Source: Symbiodinium natans (taxonomy: Eukaryota > Sar > Dinophyceae > Suessiales > Symbiodiniaceae). From it: a stretch of 64,000 nt of DNA. The DNA lies in contig CAJNDS010002766.1 in the NCBI GenBank assembly GCA_905221605.1, positions 220,830 through 284,829 on the forward strand, in the 5' to 3' direction. The notes under the pieces were generated by a model. That model did no database searches. It had not been told where the DNA came from and was given only the letters and a program-made list of their open reading frames with translations. The first letter of the stretch is position 1. Each line of letters starts with the position of its first letter. Below, one piece after another: positions 46,901-57,727 of the stretch. Both the position numbers and the translations under genes were made by a program.

Positions 46901-48806
46901 GGCCCGGGCCGGTCGTGGAGGCCGGGCGTCAGGTCCTCGATCCTTAGCGACCAGGTCTCATCATGCGCGTAGAGGAGGTGCATGTTGGCCATGCCCTTCG
47001 CGAAGTAGACGTCCTGATGGGAAGCGCATCTGTAGGCATCGCAGGCCCTCATGTCCCCCCAACCGCCCCCTCACCAGAAAGCAACACAGACAACGGCAGA
47101 AAACCGACGTAGAGATTCTACTGTCAGCCAGTCCAAGCCCATCCTGCTCTTCAGTTCGCGGGAACTGGTACAGGGACATGTAATCCACAAAGATGGCAGC
47201 CTGGACGTGACCACATCATGCGTTTAGATCAGCTTTTAGGGAGCCTCAGGGGCTATGGACCTGGAAGTTCCCTGCTTCTTTTGCAAAAGGTCGACATGCA
47301 AAGTACCTTGTCTCGACTTAGGCTTTTATGCTCTCAGATGGGCTTCAACGACAGCTTGGGGAGCAACAGGGCATCTCAGGGCTATAGAACTGGAACATCC
47401 CAACCTTGCAAACAAAATCCGTGTTTGCGAGGCAGTGCCCAGTGGCGCCTCCCAGTCCTTGGCGAGTTTGTGGGCTGGGGCGATCTTCTGCAGGATCTCC
47501 GCGAAGGTGTCCAGCGCTTCTACCAGCACTCGCAGCCTCAGGCGCTGCAGCGGAAGTGACAAAAGAGGAGCTCGTCTCTCTACAGGACTTAAGCCCACAA
47601 CGAGGCACACGGGACACAGCCAACAGATTGCGAGGGAGAACCTGTGTCGCTGGGCTGGGGCTCCCTGCTGGAACCTGTCCAAGTCTGGGATCTCGCGGCT
47701 CTCCCACGAGTGCGAGAGAGCCATTACCGAGAAGCGGTGAGTTTTGTCCACCCATCCGCCTGGAAGTTTGGCTTCCAGCTCCTCCTGCTTCAGCAGGGCC
47801 GGGCGGCCGTCCTTGGTCCGCATCCCCTCGGCTTCCTGGCGCCGGGGCATGGTGCGGCCCTCTGCCAGGAGCTCCCGGAGGAAATCGGCGCGGACGAGCC
47901 GCACCTTGGCATCCCGGCAGTACGTTAGTAGGCCGCTCTGGTCCCGCAGGCTGTAGATGGTTACCTGCGCAGGCGCAGCGAGCTTGACAAGCTTGGGGCA
48001 CTCAAAGTGCGAGAGTGTGTGACATGAAGCGATCTTGTGATGATTTCTGGAGACTGAGCTTGGGCGCTCATTAACGACTTGAATCGGCTTGCCCACATGA
48101 ACACGATCGAACACTTGCTGCTAGAAGCTAATTATCACGTTTCTGGCAGAAGCAGCCCTTGGGGACTTGGTCGGAGCGACTCTCCCAGACAAGATGGCAT
48201 ACAGTAGCAGCTTGCCGGGCGCGCGTCTGCGAACTACTACACGAACCTGGCATAACCTATACTATACGCATAAAGAAAAATTAGAACAACACATTGCAGC
48301 ACCCGAACCCATCCGTCGGTGCACAGGAGGGACCAGGGAAGCGGATGCGCAAGAACCCTAAAAATGCAGCCGCGCCGCCTCGGCTTTGGACTCCGGCTCC
48401 TATGAGGCTCCCAAAAGCTGCTCCAAGCCACTTGCTGCGCACACATCCCCGATACTGCACCCGCAGCCACTGCAAAACCGTAAAGGGAAGGGCCCCTCCT
48501 CCTCCTTGTCGGGCTCGGAGGGCACGGCGGCTTCCTCGGCTCGGCTTAGCACATGCTCAGAAAGCGGCCCGAGTCCGCACTCCAAGAGAACCCTCCCTCT
48601 CCAATTCACAAGTGAATGAGGTCACAGGACATCACGGCGAAGTCGAGCATCTACTGTTGGGATTTGCCCATTGGACTCAGAGGGCATGTCATGCTTCATT
48701 CCTTGCATTCGCCATCAAAAGCCCAAGGAGCTGCCTCCGCAGGTTGATCGGCAGGAGATTCCTCCTTCACACCACCTCCAGATCCTTCCGCGGTCCGAAC
48801 TGCCAC
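33582..48806 (-). CDS. HET-like/LRR protein gene C, expanded LRR array
   Basis: N-terminal exons: ~48806-48706 and ~48560-48490 (acidic, tentative), 48000-47675, 47536-47405, 47200-47144, 47013-46378 and 46205-46125. LRR exons: 43167-43084, 42965-42882, 42696-42658 + 42039-41995; 40031-39948, 39816-39733, 39547-39509 + 38885-38841; 36988-36905, 36774-36691, 36471- (truncated); 36051-35968, 35767-35684, 35256-35218 + 35055-35011, 34443-34360, 34118-34035 and terminal 33644-33582 (RPQR, TAG). That is about 15 LRRs against about 8 in gene B. The a/b/c exon group occurs three times because a ~3.1-kb cassette was duplicated. All full LRR exons are phase 0, so gain or loss keeps the frame. Blocks ALSHSWES, FVDYMSLYQFPR and RGWCMAEVQWSLAR are intact. 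Joining all exons into one gene is inferred. Confidence 0.6.
35011..36051 (-). CDS. Gene C private LRR exons
   Basis: 36051-35968 has LKALMLYGNRIGDGGIK (GC donor); 35767-35684 has LSDLRVFSNSITDVGLQ (GC donor); 35256-35218 (ALAEVLQHLTQMQ) with 35055-35011 (YLGLRDNSFGDDGAQ) forms another 13+15 split LRR. No full counterparts exist in unit 1; a relic (LVLRLGDAG) remains near 13.9 kb, which suggests loss from gene B. Confidence 0.7.
35871..35978. repeat. Perfect 54-bp tandem duplication across an exon end
   Basis: 35871-35924 and 35925-35978 are identical. The unit spans the 3' end and GC donor of the LRR exon 36051-35968, so two donors exist 54 bp (18 codons) apart. Using the distal one would add 18 residues in frame (AWHGASCARMVCWKGGIK). 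Confidence 0.95.
36340..37530 (-). CDS. Gene C LRR cassette 3 (truncated)
   Basis: Holds LRR a (36988-36905, LRVLWLLGNRIGDSGLQ) and b (36774-36691, LRDLSLGKNGFGDVGAQ). The c1 half-exon (from 36471, ALGAAPKDLQ) breaks into the palindrome repeat and its c2 partner is missing, so the last LRR here is probably dead. Confidence 0.65.
37485..37817 (+). other. Segment with two overlapping open frames, in two cassettes
   Basis: This segment and 40602-40982 share ~300 bp, absent from the corresponding places in gene B and at 43.7 kb. In one frame it reads SPVNEMADRLILFARCCAEV, in another SMSRVSLVPRR and SGSLSMR. Both frames stay open in both copies, but the copies are recent, so this is weak evidence. 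No family is recognised; it could be an inserted gene fragment. Confidence 0.25.
38841..40031 (-). CDS. Gene C LRR cassette 2 exons
   Basis: 40031-39948 (LRVFRLFGNRIGDSGLQ), 39816-39733 (LRDLSLSNNAFSDAGTQ), 39547-39509 (ALGESLKALPKME) and 38885-38841 (ELSLAENAIGDSGAQ). All are open, with GC donors except the GA-type one after KALPKME. Confidence 0.75.
41995..43167 (-). CDS. Gene C LRR cassette 1 exons
   Basis: 43167-43084 (SLRVLWLHGNRIGDSGLQ-type, with FTAIAS-like shadow frames ignored), 42965-42882 (LRELSLSKNIFGDAGTQ), 42696-42658 (ALAEALKALPNIE) and 42039-41995 (DLRLANNAIGDSGAQ). All are open and phase 0. Confidence 0.75.
43608..43815. repeat. CTCACTTGTGACTATAAA tandem array
   Basis: About seven imperfect units of 22-36 bp, each with (T/C)TCACTTG(T/C)GACTAT. 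It occurs only here. Confidence 0.85.
43839..44170. repeat. Poly-G array with CACGTG words
   Basis: 43867-43913 is an uninterrupted run of 47 G on plus. Shorter runs follow (about 43939-43957, 44042-44051, 44107-44128), separated by GTTCCACGTGCTGCTCAACA-type words as at 16.85-17.17 kb. It could form G-quadruplexes; the length is prone to sequencing error. Confidence 0.9.
46125..46205 (-). CDS. Gene C exon: first separate LRR
   Basis: 81 bp, phase 0, GT donor; reads ALVRALPWSHLRQLKLIYSG, then FGDAEAE. Confidence 0.75.
46378..47013 (-). CDS. Gene C exon: RGWC block and embedded LRR
   Basis: 636 bp, open, GC donor. It has MHLLYAHDETWSLRI, GSCSPGCHFGCRPPC, YRERGWCMAEVQWSLAR and LEELYVGRSELAGEAFQ. 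A one-base insertion just upstream (CTTCCCATCAG against CTTCCGTCAG) would break the frame if the exon began at the ATG. This supports the start at GAC used for all three genes. Confidence 0.8.
47144..48000 (-). CDS. Gene C exons: ALSHSWES (48000-47675), helical (47536-47405), FVDYMSLYQFPR (47200-47144)
   Basis: The first exon is open from CPKLVKLAAPAQVTIYSLRD to ALSHSWESREIPDLDR. The second reads LRVLVEALDTFAEILQKIAP. The third, 57 bp, is identical in protein to A and B. A minus-strand frame stays open from the first exon to 47326, partly reading through the intron. Confidence 0.65.
48490..48806 (-). CDS. Gene C candidate 5' acidic exons
   Basis: RTAEGSGGGVKEESPADQPA, then AEAAPWAFDG (about 48806-48706), and RAEEAAVPSEPDKEEEGPF (about 48560-48490). 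The first is shared in frame with gene A, the second with A and B. Confidence 0.4.
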
Positions 48807-49299
48807 AAGACCAATGAGCTGCCAAGACCCATGAGCTACGTACTTGTAGCTCTGTATGTGTGTGCGAAGATTCCCTGATGCGAAGAGCCCCGGAGCCCTG
48901 AGCAAGTTTCCGGCCTGCCGCCTGGCTCGAGGCCTGCCAAGTCTGCGCGCAAGAAAGTATCATAGATTGCAACGCAAGAGAATACTGCAAGGCCTCAACT
49001 ACTCAGCGTTTGGGACCACGCAGAATTATCCAAGGTACAGGCATTACACACGGCCTTCTCTGCAACTCTGGCCGGATCCGGCTTGGCGTGTCGCTCCGGA
49101 AGCATGCGACAGTGTGTGGGCGATGAACTACATCGAACATCATGATACACAAGTTATCCCCCCCCGCCCCGCAGCTCTAAAATTCGCCTCGGCCTGGAAA
49201 ATATTTGAAAATTGGGGGGGACTAAACCCAAAAAAACCTGAAATCCGAAGCCTAAACCTCAAAGCCGAAGACGAGAGAGATGTGGTAGTTACTGCGACC

Positions 49300-51853
49300 T
49301 ATAGGGTTTGGAGTTTGGGGTTTAGGGTTCAGTTAGGGTTTAGCCTTAAGCCCTAAACCCGAGTTAAACCCTCCGAGCCTTGAGCCCTAAACCCTGAAAA
49401 TCCTCTGAGCCTCAAGCCCAAAACCTTGTTTGAAAACCCGAACTCAAGGGCGAGGCCCTCCAACCATTCTCAAGCAGGTTGAGGGTGCCGGGAGGGTCCG
49501 GAAATAATGTTTCAAATGAGGGTGGGGTTTAGTATTGGGGGGAGGTGATTATGGCATAGCCTGTCTCTCTGGCCTTTTGGGGGACTTTAGAGGATGCGAT
49601 CTGACCACTACATGCGATCTTCAGCTTGGAGGTCCAACATAGGCCTATGAACTCCAGGGACCTGGGCTGCATCTCATGCTTTCCCCACAGAACACTCCCA
49701 AACATATTGGTACCTTTCAACCCAGGGTTACCGGTGAAGATCCCGCTTCACGCCATCGGATTTCTTGCCAGGGTTGCTAAACTTTAAACGGTTGCCGGGT
49801 TTGTGAGGTTGCTGGGCAGAGCCACCTTTGCCTGGGAGGCTTCGCGGCGCGGGTCCGTCGAGGCACGCCCCATCCTCAGCTCCGAAAGGAATGAGACTTG
49901 GGAAGCTGGGATGCAACTGTCGCTCAAGAAAGCCTCTCAAAATCCTGAAACACATAAACACCTAAACCCCTAAGCCCATAAACCCATAAACCCTAAACCT
50001 CTGTGGCCCCTTTGAGGCTCCGGCTCTTTGGCCTGGGCCGGGTATCCTGCGGACTCTCCCGTCCTCGGGCCGTAAATGGAGGAGTCATTGCGAGTTATAA
50101 CCTTTTTAGGATGGGGCTTTCGGGTGTTTGGGGTGTGAGGGGCTATAGGGGTTTTAGGGTCGAGGGTTATAACTTATAATTGTGCTGGTGAACCTACACA
50201 GAATTCTCGTGTTTTCTTGCTTGAACTGGCAGAGAGCACCCCTATGAAGAGCTCCAGAACCCACGAAGATGTGATTCTCGCTTGCCTTCCCACCAACAAA
50301 ACCGGGACAAGCATCACAGGGGCGTGTGAATTTTCTTGCCCTGAAATTCAAGCATGGCGTGGATGAGACGATAAGGGTGTCCACCGCCTCAACTGGAAGC
50401 CAGAAACTGAGGCTCCGGCGAGGGCGATTTGGTGTCCTCCGTGGTGATTGCTTGGGATCCAGGCGGGGTCCGTTCAGGTGGGATCAAGAGAATCAACCGC
50501 GCCATCCTCCTGGGCCGATCCGTACATGGCTGCAGGCGAATGAAGGCACCTAAGTAGGCTGATTTCGCGTTATTTCGTGATATTTCGGGCACGTCTGAGC
50601 AAGGCGGATTCCTCTTTGCAAATTTAAATGAATCCTTAAGAGCCCTCCGCCCAGGAACCTCAAACTACTGAGCTTGGGAGGTTCCATCTCAACTCTGGAG
50701 GCATGAGAGAGCCGACGTCTAAGCTGTAGTGGTTCAGTTGAAGGCGTAATGTTTGGATACTTTATATATGACAGTTGCCTGGATTGTTAGGTGATCCTCT
50801 TGGAAATCAATTTGGTGGCCCCAGTATTTTCATATCCGCCTGAAATCGGGCTTCGGGCGCACGTCTCGGATCAGGAGACGAGACCAACTCAACGCAGTTG
50901 GACATTGAGCGATCTGCAACACAGACAGAGACTCAGACGCGGGCGTGTGCGCAAAATGGATGCTTGTCTCCTAGGCAGCTCAAGCAAGGCAAGTCACTTC
51001 CGCGGTGCATGAGCGGGCTTTGCCCCCAACCCGCTCAGGTGCGATATGCACAGCGTCAATGCCGCCGAAAGTCCTCTACGAGCTTAGAACCCTAAAGCAT
51101 CTGAAACCTGAACCCTGGGAAACCTACAAACCTTCGAAGCCATGAATGTCACTATGCACTCTCGGCCCCGACAATCCTGCATACTTCTGGGACAGACCTC
51201 TGTAGGCTCGGATGCAGGACACAGCCAGCCCGGAACCCGGACCCCGAAACGCCTTTCGCTGCAAACCCAAGAGCCAACCCAAAGCAGCCTCCTTAAGAAA
51301 CTTCTAGGGGCCTTTGAGCACCAGCACAGAAGTCACAGGTTCTACTTTACAGTCCCAAGCCTGTGCCAGAGCACTCTCTCGCAGCTTCTCACCCCACTTC
51401 AACGCCACTCAGTGCAAAAGGGGGGGCTCAGGAACCCGGAGGCCCAGAGGTACGAGAAGCACGACATGCCCTAAGAGCCCAAGGCGCGCGCCTCTCAGGC
51501 AGGTGCCACGCGTCGTAGAGACCAAGGGATGAGGCTCGGAGTTGCTACGTATATGGGGAGACTTTCACTCAGCAAGCTGCAGGGTGGCTAAGGAATTGAA
51601 CAAGAAGTCAAGGCTTCAGAAGGTTTCGTGATAGTGGCTTAGGAACCCGAATGCGTGCAAGATGCAGATGGCGATATCTCAAGACTATTCGGATGCAGAT
51701 CCTTTCCGGCACCGTGCTAAAGATCGTGTGGCTCAGAGCGTAGTGACTTTGGAACCACTGCAGGCAGAAATTGAAGTTGAAACAGTCATTTGCGACCTTC
51801 ACAGGATCTGTTCATATCTGCTCTAGTCTGCCTCAGGTGTAGATCTCTGGTGC
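49300..51853. other. Spacer unique to unit 3
   Basis: It has telomere-like words in both orientations at 49300-49400 and again at 49960-50000. Several frames of 60-110 codons occur (for example 51142-51474 plus) but none has splice, conservation or family support. Confidence 0.4.
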
Positions 51854-51997
51854 ATGTGGAGAATGGTGCGGCAAGCTGATGAGATGCTGGAACTCCGAAC
51901 GGCTGCGGAGGCGGCGGCAAGTCAGTCATGGCAAGATGATGCTGCGCAACTTCAGGATGCTATAGCGGAGCCACGAGAGTCAAGAAGCTTACCGCAG
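51854..51997 (+). CDS. Candidate coiled-coil exon
   Basis: A 144-bp plus-strand segment from ATG to a good donor (CCGCAG|GTGAAC). It reads MWRMVRQADEMLELRTAAEA at its start and SWQDDAAQLQDAIAEPRES later: charged, helical, protein-like. The frame is also open upstream to CTCAG|GT (51836), so it may be internal. No partner exons are identified. Confidence 0.3.
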
Positions 51998-52599
51998 GTG
52001 AACATGAAGGCCTCTCATGCATGCATCCGGTTGAAAGGATGGACTGTGAACACAAGCCGAGGGTAAAAATGGGGCCCTGTGGAAACTACCAGTTGATCTC
52101 GTGCACACTTGCCTCAAACCCTGTATAGACTCAAAGGATCAAGATCTACACAACTCTCCACGCGCATCTGCAAAGCTCTTCGATCCATCCTGTATCCTTT
52201 TTCTTACAAACCCCTGTAACAATCCCGGAACCCCCTAAAAACCCCCAAGCCCTGCAAACCCTCAATGCCCTACTCCCCCTGGTTCGTACTAGAGAATGAG
52301 GAAAAAATCAGGGCCCTCTCTCTATACCCTTTGAGGGAGTAGATAGGGTACCTCAACCCCTCAGTCCCTACGAAGAACCAGCCAGTATACTTTGCACTTC
52401 AGGCTCTGAGACACCCTGCTTCGGGCTGGAGAGAAGTGGGAGGCCCCCTTCGGGGGGGTTCATGCCTTCTGTGCGGCTTAAGGTGTCGGGGGGCCTTAGG
52501 GTCCGGATATTTAGGGGACTTCAAGGGTTTTTGGGGTTTAGGGATTTTTTTTTTGGGTCTTGGGTTGAGAGTTGGTTGCTGAGTTTGTCATTGGCACCC

Positions 52600-55500
52600 G
52601 TCGATGCTCCTCATGGCTTGGCCCAGATGATCCTGCTTCTCATCTGCGGCGAGGCATTTTTTTTGGCCTTCGGGAGCCTCGTGCGGTCCGGATTCAGCCA
52701 TTTGAAGAGGCGAACCAGTTGAATGCTCACTCCTCTAGGATGGTGTCCTGCGACGCAGGAGATAGGAGGGAGGAGAGAGCGAGAGAGAGAGAGAGAGAGA
52801 GAGAGAGTGAGAAAGAGATTCGCCCTGCAAACTCTAAGTGTACGACGTCTATACAAGTCTTCTACAGTACAGTACAAGAGTCTAACAAACTACCCATCTG
52901 CTAGGCCAAACAAGCAATACCTGTCGCGCATCTTCACGCCCCCTCAGCCCCTGAGCCATGAAATCCAAAAGCCGCGCTTTTCCTCTCTCTACAGTGTCCT
53001 TCTTTCCATACCATTCCCCAGGCCTGAAGTACAAACAAAACAGATGCCCTTATGTATGTATGTATTTATGTATGTATGCATGCATGCATGCATGTATGTA
53101 TGTATGTATGCCTGCGTGCTGGTATTATACAATACACCTGCTGCAGTGGACGTATATTGCAACTATAGGAGACCTGAACACAATCAAATAGAAGACCAAA
53201 AATGGGAGGTTTTCGAAAATAGGTGACGCCAAATAGTAGGATCCCCCCCTTTCTTCAGGACCCTCATCTGGTACCCCCTTCAGAATCGTAAACCCCCAAA
53301 ATCGCCATATACAGCCTCTACTCACGTGTGACCAGTTCCATCTCCAGGGCTCCTCCACAGCCGCCAAGGGTGCCGGCCTCGCTGGGACGAAGCTGCGCGA
53401 TCTAAGGGCAGCTTGTAGAGGGATTGAAAACTCTAGGGTTGAGAGAGGGATGTATATAGGGATTCATGTAGGGATTCATGTAGGGATTCCAGGGTTTACA
53501 GAGGGTATTTTGAGGGATTGACGGGGTTCATGTTGGGATTAGGGCGTCTGTAGAGGCATCTGGAACGGGTGCCGCTGCCGCCTGCAACCCACATCTCAGG
53601 CCCGAAAAGCGAAGGGCAAAGAAGACCACCCAACCAGGACGCGGGATGGCGGGGGCGCTCGATGCAAAAAGGGCAGGGGGGGGGGAGGGGGGAGGGGTGT
53701 CCTTCTCTTTCAAACACCGTGGCCCTGGGAAAACTGCCGCAGATGTGTGTCCAACTAGCTTTCTTCCAAGCGGCGGGCTGCCCACCGGCGTTGGCTCACC
53801 AGAAGCCCATGATGGCTTCTCAGGAGATGGGATGCCCACGTATACGACTTAGATGTTGCAGGAATGCTCTTCCACGTTCCCCATCTTGCTCTAATTGGTT
53901 GCCTGCCCGCACAGCTGCGAGAACACGCCGGAACGGTTGACGGACTAATGATAAAAAGGCATCTTGTTCTGACATTGAAGCTGCTGCTTCCTTTCGTGCT
54001 ACTATTCCGTGCTTCTGAGATCAAAAGCGTTCACGGCGAGCAAGGCTCAACAGCAGTCCCAGCAAGGCACAGATGCTTTGAGAAAGACAGTCCCCAACGG
54101 GAGCCCAAAGCCCAGCTCCGTCTCAAAATGGTGAATGTCGGGGTGAGCAGCTTTTACAGGACAAGGACTAAGTGATCGGACCTTGAGCTGCAACAACTAT
54201 TTGAGTCACGAGCCGGTCGGCTTTTTTTATCGCCTTGTAACCGCTCGGTCGCTCTTTTGTATTTGTGCCTGGACGCTGCTGGCAGCACGCAGTCCGACCA
54301 GTTTCACATCGACAAGATGATGCCATGGCGCGACACCTCTCAAGCTTTGCCCTTCTTCACAAGATCCGCCAAGTTGGTACGGCCAAGATGTGTTTAGAGA
54401 TGCATGTGCAAAACGCGAGAGGTGGCAGCGGCAGCTCAAAACTCCACTTCAAGGAGGGTCATCCCGGCCGTGCATTAAAGAGTTATATAGAGCAGTGCAA
54501 ACAGACGAGTTGGCTCCAGGCTACTTCCTCGGGGAGACTCAAAAGCTTGAGCGAGCAGATCGGCTAGACTCCAGCAGCTGAAACGCGCAGGTGCACTTTT
54601 AAGCGCCTGCAAGTGGCTTTCAAGGAAGGTCATCCCGGCCATGCATTAAACAGTTAGAACGCGCTGCGAACAGACTGGATGCCTCCGGCCAGGCTTATGT
54701 ACTACTACGGAGGTTCCTCGGCGAAACTTTAAAGCTTGAGTGAGCAGAGCAGCGAGATTGCGCCAGTGAAAATGCGCAGGCTCGCTTGAAAGCACCCTGC
54801 AAGCGGCTTCACGCCAACTGCCAGTGGCCTCCCTTGGGCCTTGGGTGTCTGAAATCATCGGTTCGATTCAATGACGGTTCTCGGCAAGCGTCGGAAACCA
54901 CCTGCAGCAGGATCCGCTTTGGGAGCTGTTTGATGGTACCCAAACTTGGTGGTTCTTGTCACCAAACACCCATGTTGCAGAAAGGGCCCATGCGTCCTAC
55001 TGGTGACACATGTACACGAGTCCCATGAAGCTGGAAAACAACAGCACCAATTTTGCTTTTTTGCTTTTCATCATATTGTTTTGCATTTGAGGCTTACATC
55101 TCAGACACCCGGATCCTAGCCAACTCAAGGGAAAAGCAGTTAGGGATGGTCCGGAGGGGCTTTGGGTGTCTTGGTATTGCTTTCCTGGTTGGAAGGGCTC
55201 CTTGGAAAGCTGCCCTTCCCTTGAAGGTTTGGGGGGCTTCGAGGAGAGCCGCGGGATCCTCGGACTTGTTGATTGGTGGAAAATCCCGGATGGAAATCTA
55301 CAGACATCCCACGCTCCTTCCTCCACCGGAAAACATGTGAAGTTGAAGACATGCTTCGCCCAAGGCTTCCGACAGTGTGTGCCTTGACCGGCTCTCCCTT
55401 AACGGCCAGGCAGATCATGCACATCAGAGTCGAGCACCCCAAAAAAGGGCGCCACCGACCTGGGCTCGCTTCTTGGGCTTGGGGTCTAAAGAGGTTGGAG

Positions 55501-57500
55501 GGTTTGAATCTGACTCGGGTGCAGGGATTCAGGGTTTTAGGGCTCAGCATGAGACTCCCCGTACTACCCCCTCCCTACACTTCCTCCCCCCCTTTCCGAA
55601 GCTTGTCTCGTACTTCTTCTTACAAACCTTCAATATGGCGGGGGATCAGCACACTCATTCCAGTTTGTTCTAAAACTGACGCTTTCCGCCATTCCACACT
55701 GACTCCATGCCCCTTCCTCCTCAAATATGCAGCAGCTGGACAAAACACGTTTCGCTCAAGGCTTTCTAAGAGGGCGCCTTGACCAGGCACAGATGTCGTC
55801 CGGCTTCTCCTTGACATCCAGATGAGGCCCACATCTTGGCAATCAGAAGAGTCGAAAGCGCCAAAGGGCACCACCGACCTGGGTTTGCTTCTTGGCTTAC
55901 GGTTTGCAGGGCCTAAAAGGCGGGGTTTCGGATTTGGCATCGCACCTCCGAACAACCTCCCAACACTTCCCCTGCTCCCTCCCCCCCGCCCGCCCCTACA
56001 AAGGCTCCCCCGTTCCTTCGCAATCCCATGAATGCTGGGAGGTTCAGCAGGGGGTGGTTTGTGAAACAAGGGGCTGCTTTTCGGGGTACTTTCTGCAAGG
56101 AAGCCTGGTTCGAGCGGTATCTTGGAGTCGAAAATTAAAAGAAGACCCCCAAGTGGTGTTTCGTGCAATACTGTGATTCTTCGCTTCACCCCAAGACCCC
56201 GCCAAGGCACATTAAGGCAAACTCGGTGTCCTTGCCACTCTTGTTCCAGCTGTCTGCACCTCGGAAGCTCCTACATCTTGCTGCAGCCATGCTCGTTAAC
56301 ATTCTTTCCGTGATTCGCCCCTAGAAGGTCCTTAAAGGCTCTCATTGAGCCAAGCCGCAAGGCTTTCGGACTTAACCCGGTGGCACCTCCGCGGAGGTGA
56401 GGCAGCGACCGTGTAGTGGAGAGTGGAGGACCTCAGAGTCGTCTGTCAGCGTCTCCTCGGGAGAATGGGCCGTTCTGACTGGGGCTACAATTACAAGCAG
56501 GTCCCCTCTTGCGAACCCTTATATGGGCGTACCCCTGTTTCTAGATTCTAGAATCCCCTTTAAGGGACAGGGTGCCCCTTTTTTCGGAATGAGAAGATAT
56601 GGCTTTTTGACGCCCGTCTCCTGGGATCATTCTCACCAACCCGGGAGGCGCCCGGCGGCAGAGGCTGTGTCTGGCGCCATACGACACTCTAAAGGCCATT
56701 CTGCATGCTCGTGCAACATACTTACTTCACAATTTGCGGTATATGTTAAGTAGGCTTATATACAGAATGTAAACCAAAGTGGTGGGGCCACAGTGGCATG
56801 GCGTGGTCCCGGTAAGCTGATCCGTCATGGCGCTGAAGCTACCAGTTCCCGGCCTCTGTTCACATCGTTCCCTTCGCTAGCTTACATTTCATGTCCACTG
56901 TCTCTGTTCCAGTTGACCTTCTTGATAGCTGGCTGGTGGAGTCACAGACGAATCCACAGCACGGAAGTTCGAGGCTTCTTGGAAAAGTTACGTGTCATCT
57001 ACCTGCTTTCTTGTCTAAGTGCCAGAAGCAATTCCTCCCAAGCGCCGGAAGTCCGCCTGCATGAGTTAACCTCCCACTCCCCTGGCAAGGCCTTTTGACA
57101 GGCACGGGGCACGTTAGCATTGAAAGTCTTCTGCTTGGGTGAGACATGAGACATGGTGAGACGTAATTGCAATAATAGCAGCCGGCTACTACCAACTAAT
57201 TAAAGCCTAATCATGGAGGAGCATCTCCCAGAGGTTGGGAGATTCTTTGGGGGCGGGTTTGCTCGGAGCCCTTGCACCGTCGATGCGAAGCGAGCCGGGA
57301 GACCGCATCCCCGAGGGAAAAGCAAAATGTCCCACCCACACCCCGAATTGTCGGGGCTGCGGTCTCACCGTTGTGTTTTTGTTTCCGGCTTCCGGCTCCA
57401 AGCCAAACCCACCAAGAACCACTTTGTGGAATCTGTCCTGCTAGGCCCTCCGCGGCCTCTACCGAGGGGCCTCTTCTTCGGTCAGGACTCTAGTCAACCC
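52600..57500. repeat. Spacer blocks of unit 3
   Basis: R1 52600-52860 with (GA)n at 52780-52807; a TATG/CATG tetranucleotide run at 53051-53111; R2 53330-53860; R3 54230-55040; the STLMCMICLAVKGEPVKAH exon at 55378-55459; R5 55640-56340; R7 56800-57500 with hairpin arms 57297-57314 and 57351-57368 (two mismatches). Confidence 0.7.
55378..55459 (-). CDS. Candidate spacer-gene exon, unit 3 copy
   Basis: Minus strand after CCCAG; reads CSTLMCMICLAVKGEPVKAH. It is closest to 9734-9818. The nearby upstream partner (related to VGLICLDVKDEPDD at 10.2 kb) has a 4-bp deletion at about 55.82 kb, so this copy may be broken. Confidence 0.3.
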
Positions 57501-57727
57501 TAAACCCTAAAACCCTATGGTCTTCGGCCTCTCTTCGAAAGGGCAAAGGGTTGGATTTCTCGAGTGCTATGGGCATTCGCCATGTCTGGGCCTCTTCTTC
57601 GATTGGCCCTCTTTAAAACCCTCTGAAGAACACATCCTTAATGGAAGATACAAGCCCCCAGAAAGATCTTTTTTTCTATTGTTACCCAGCAGGATCTTGC
57701 CTGTCTTGGGAAGCCCACACAATGCTC

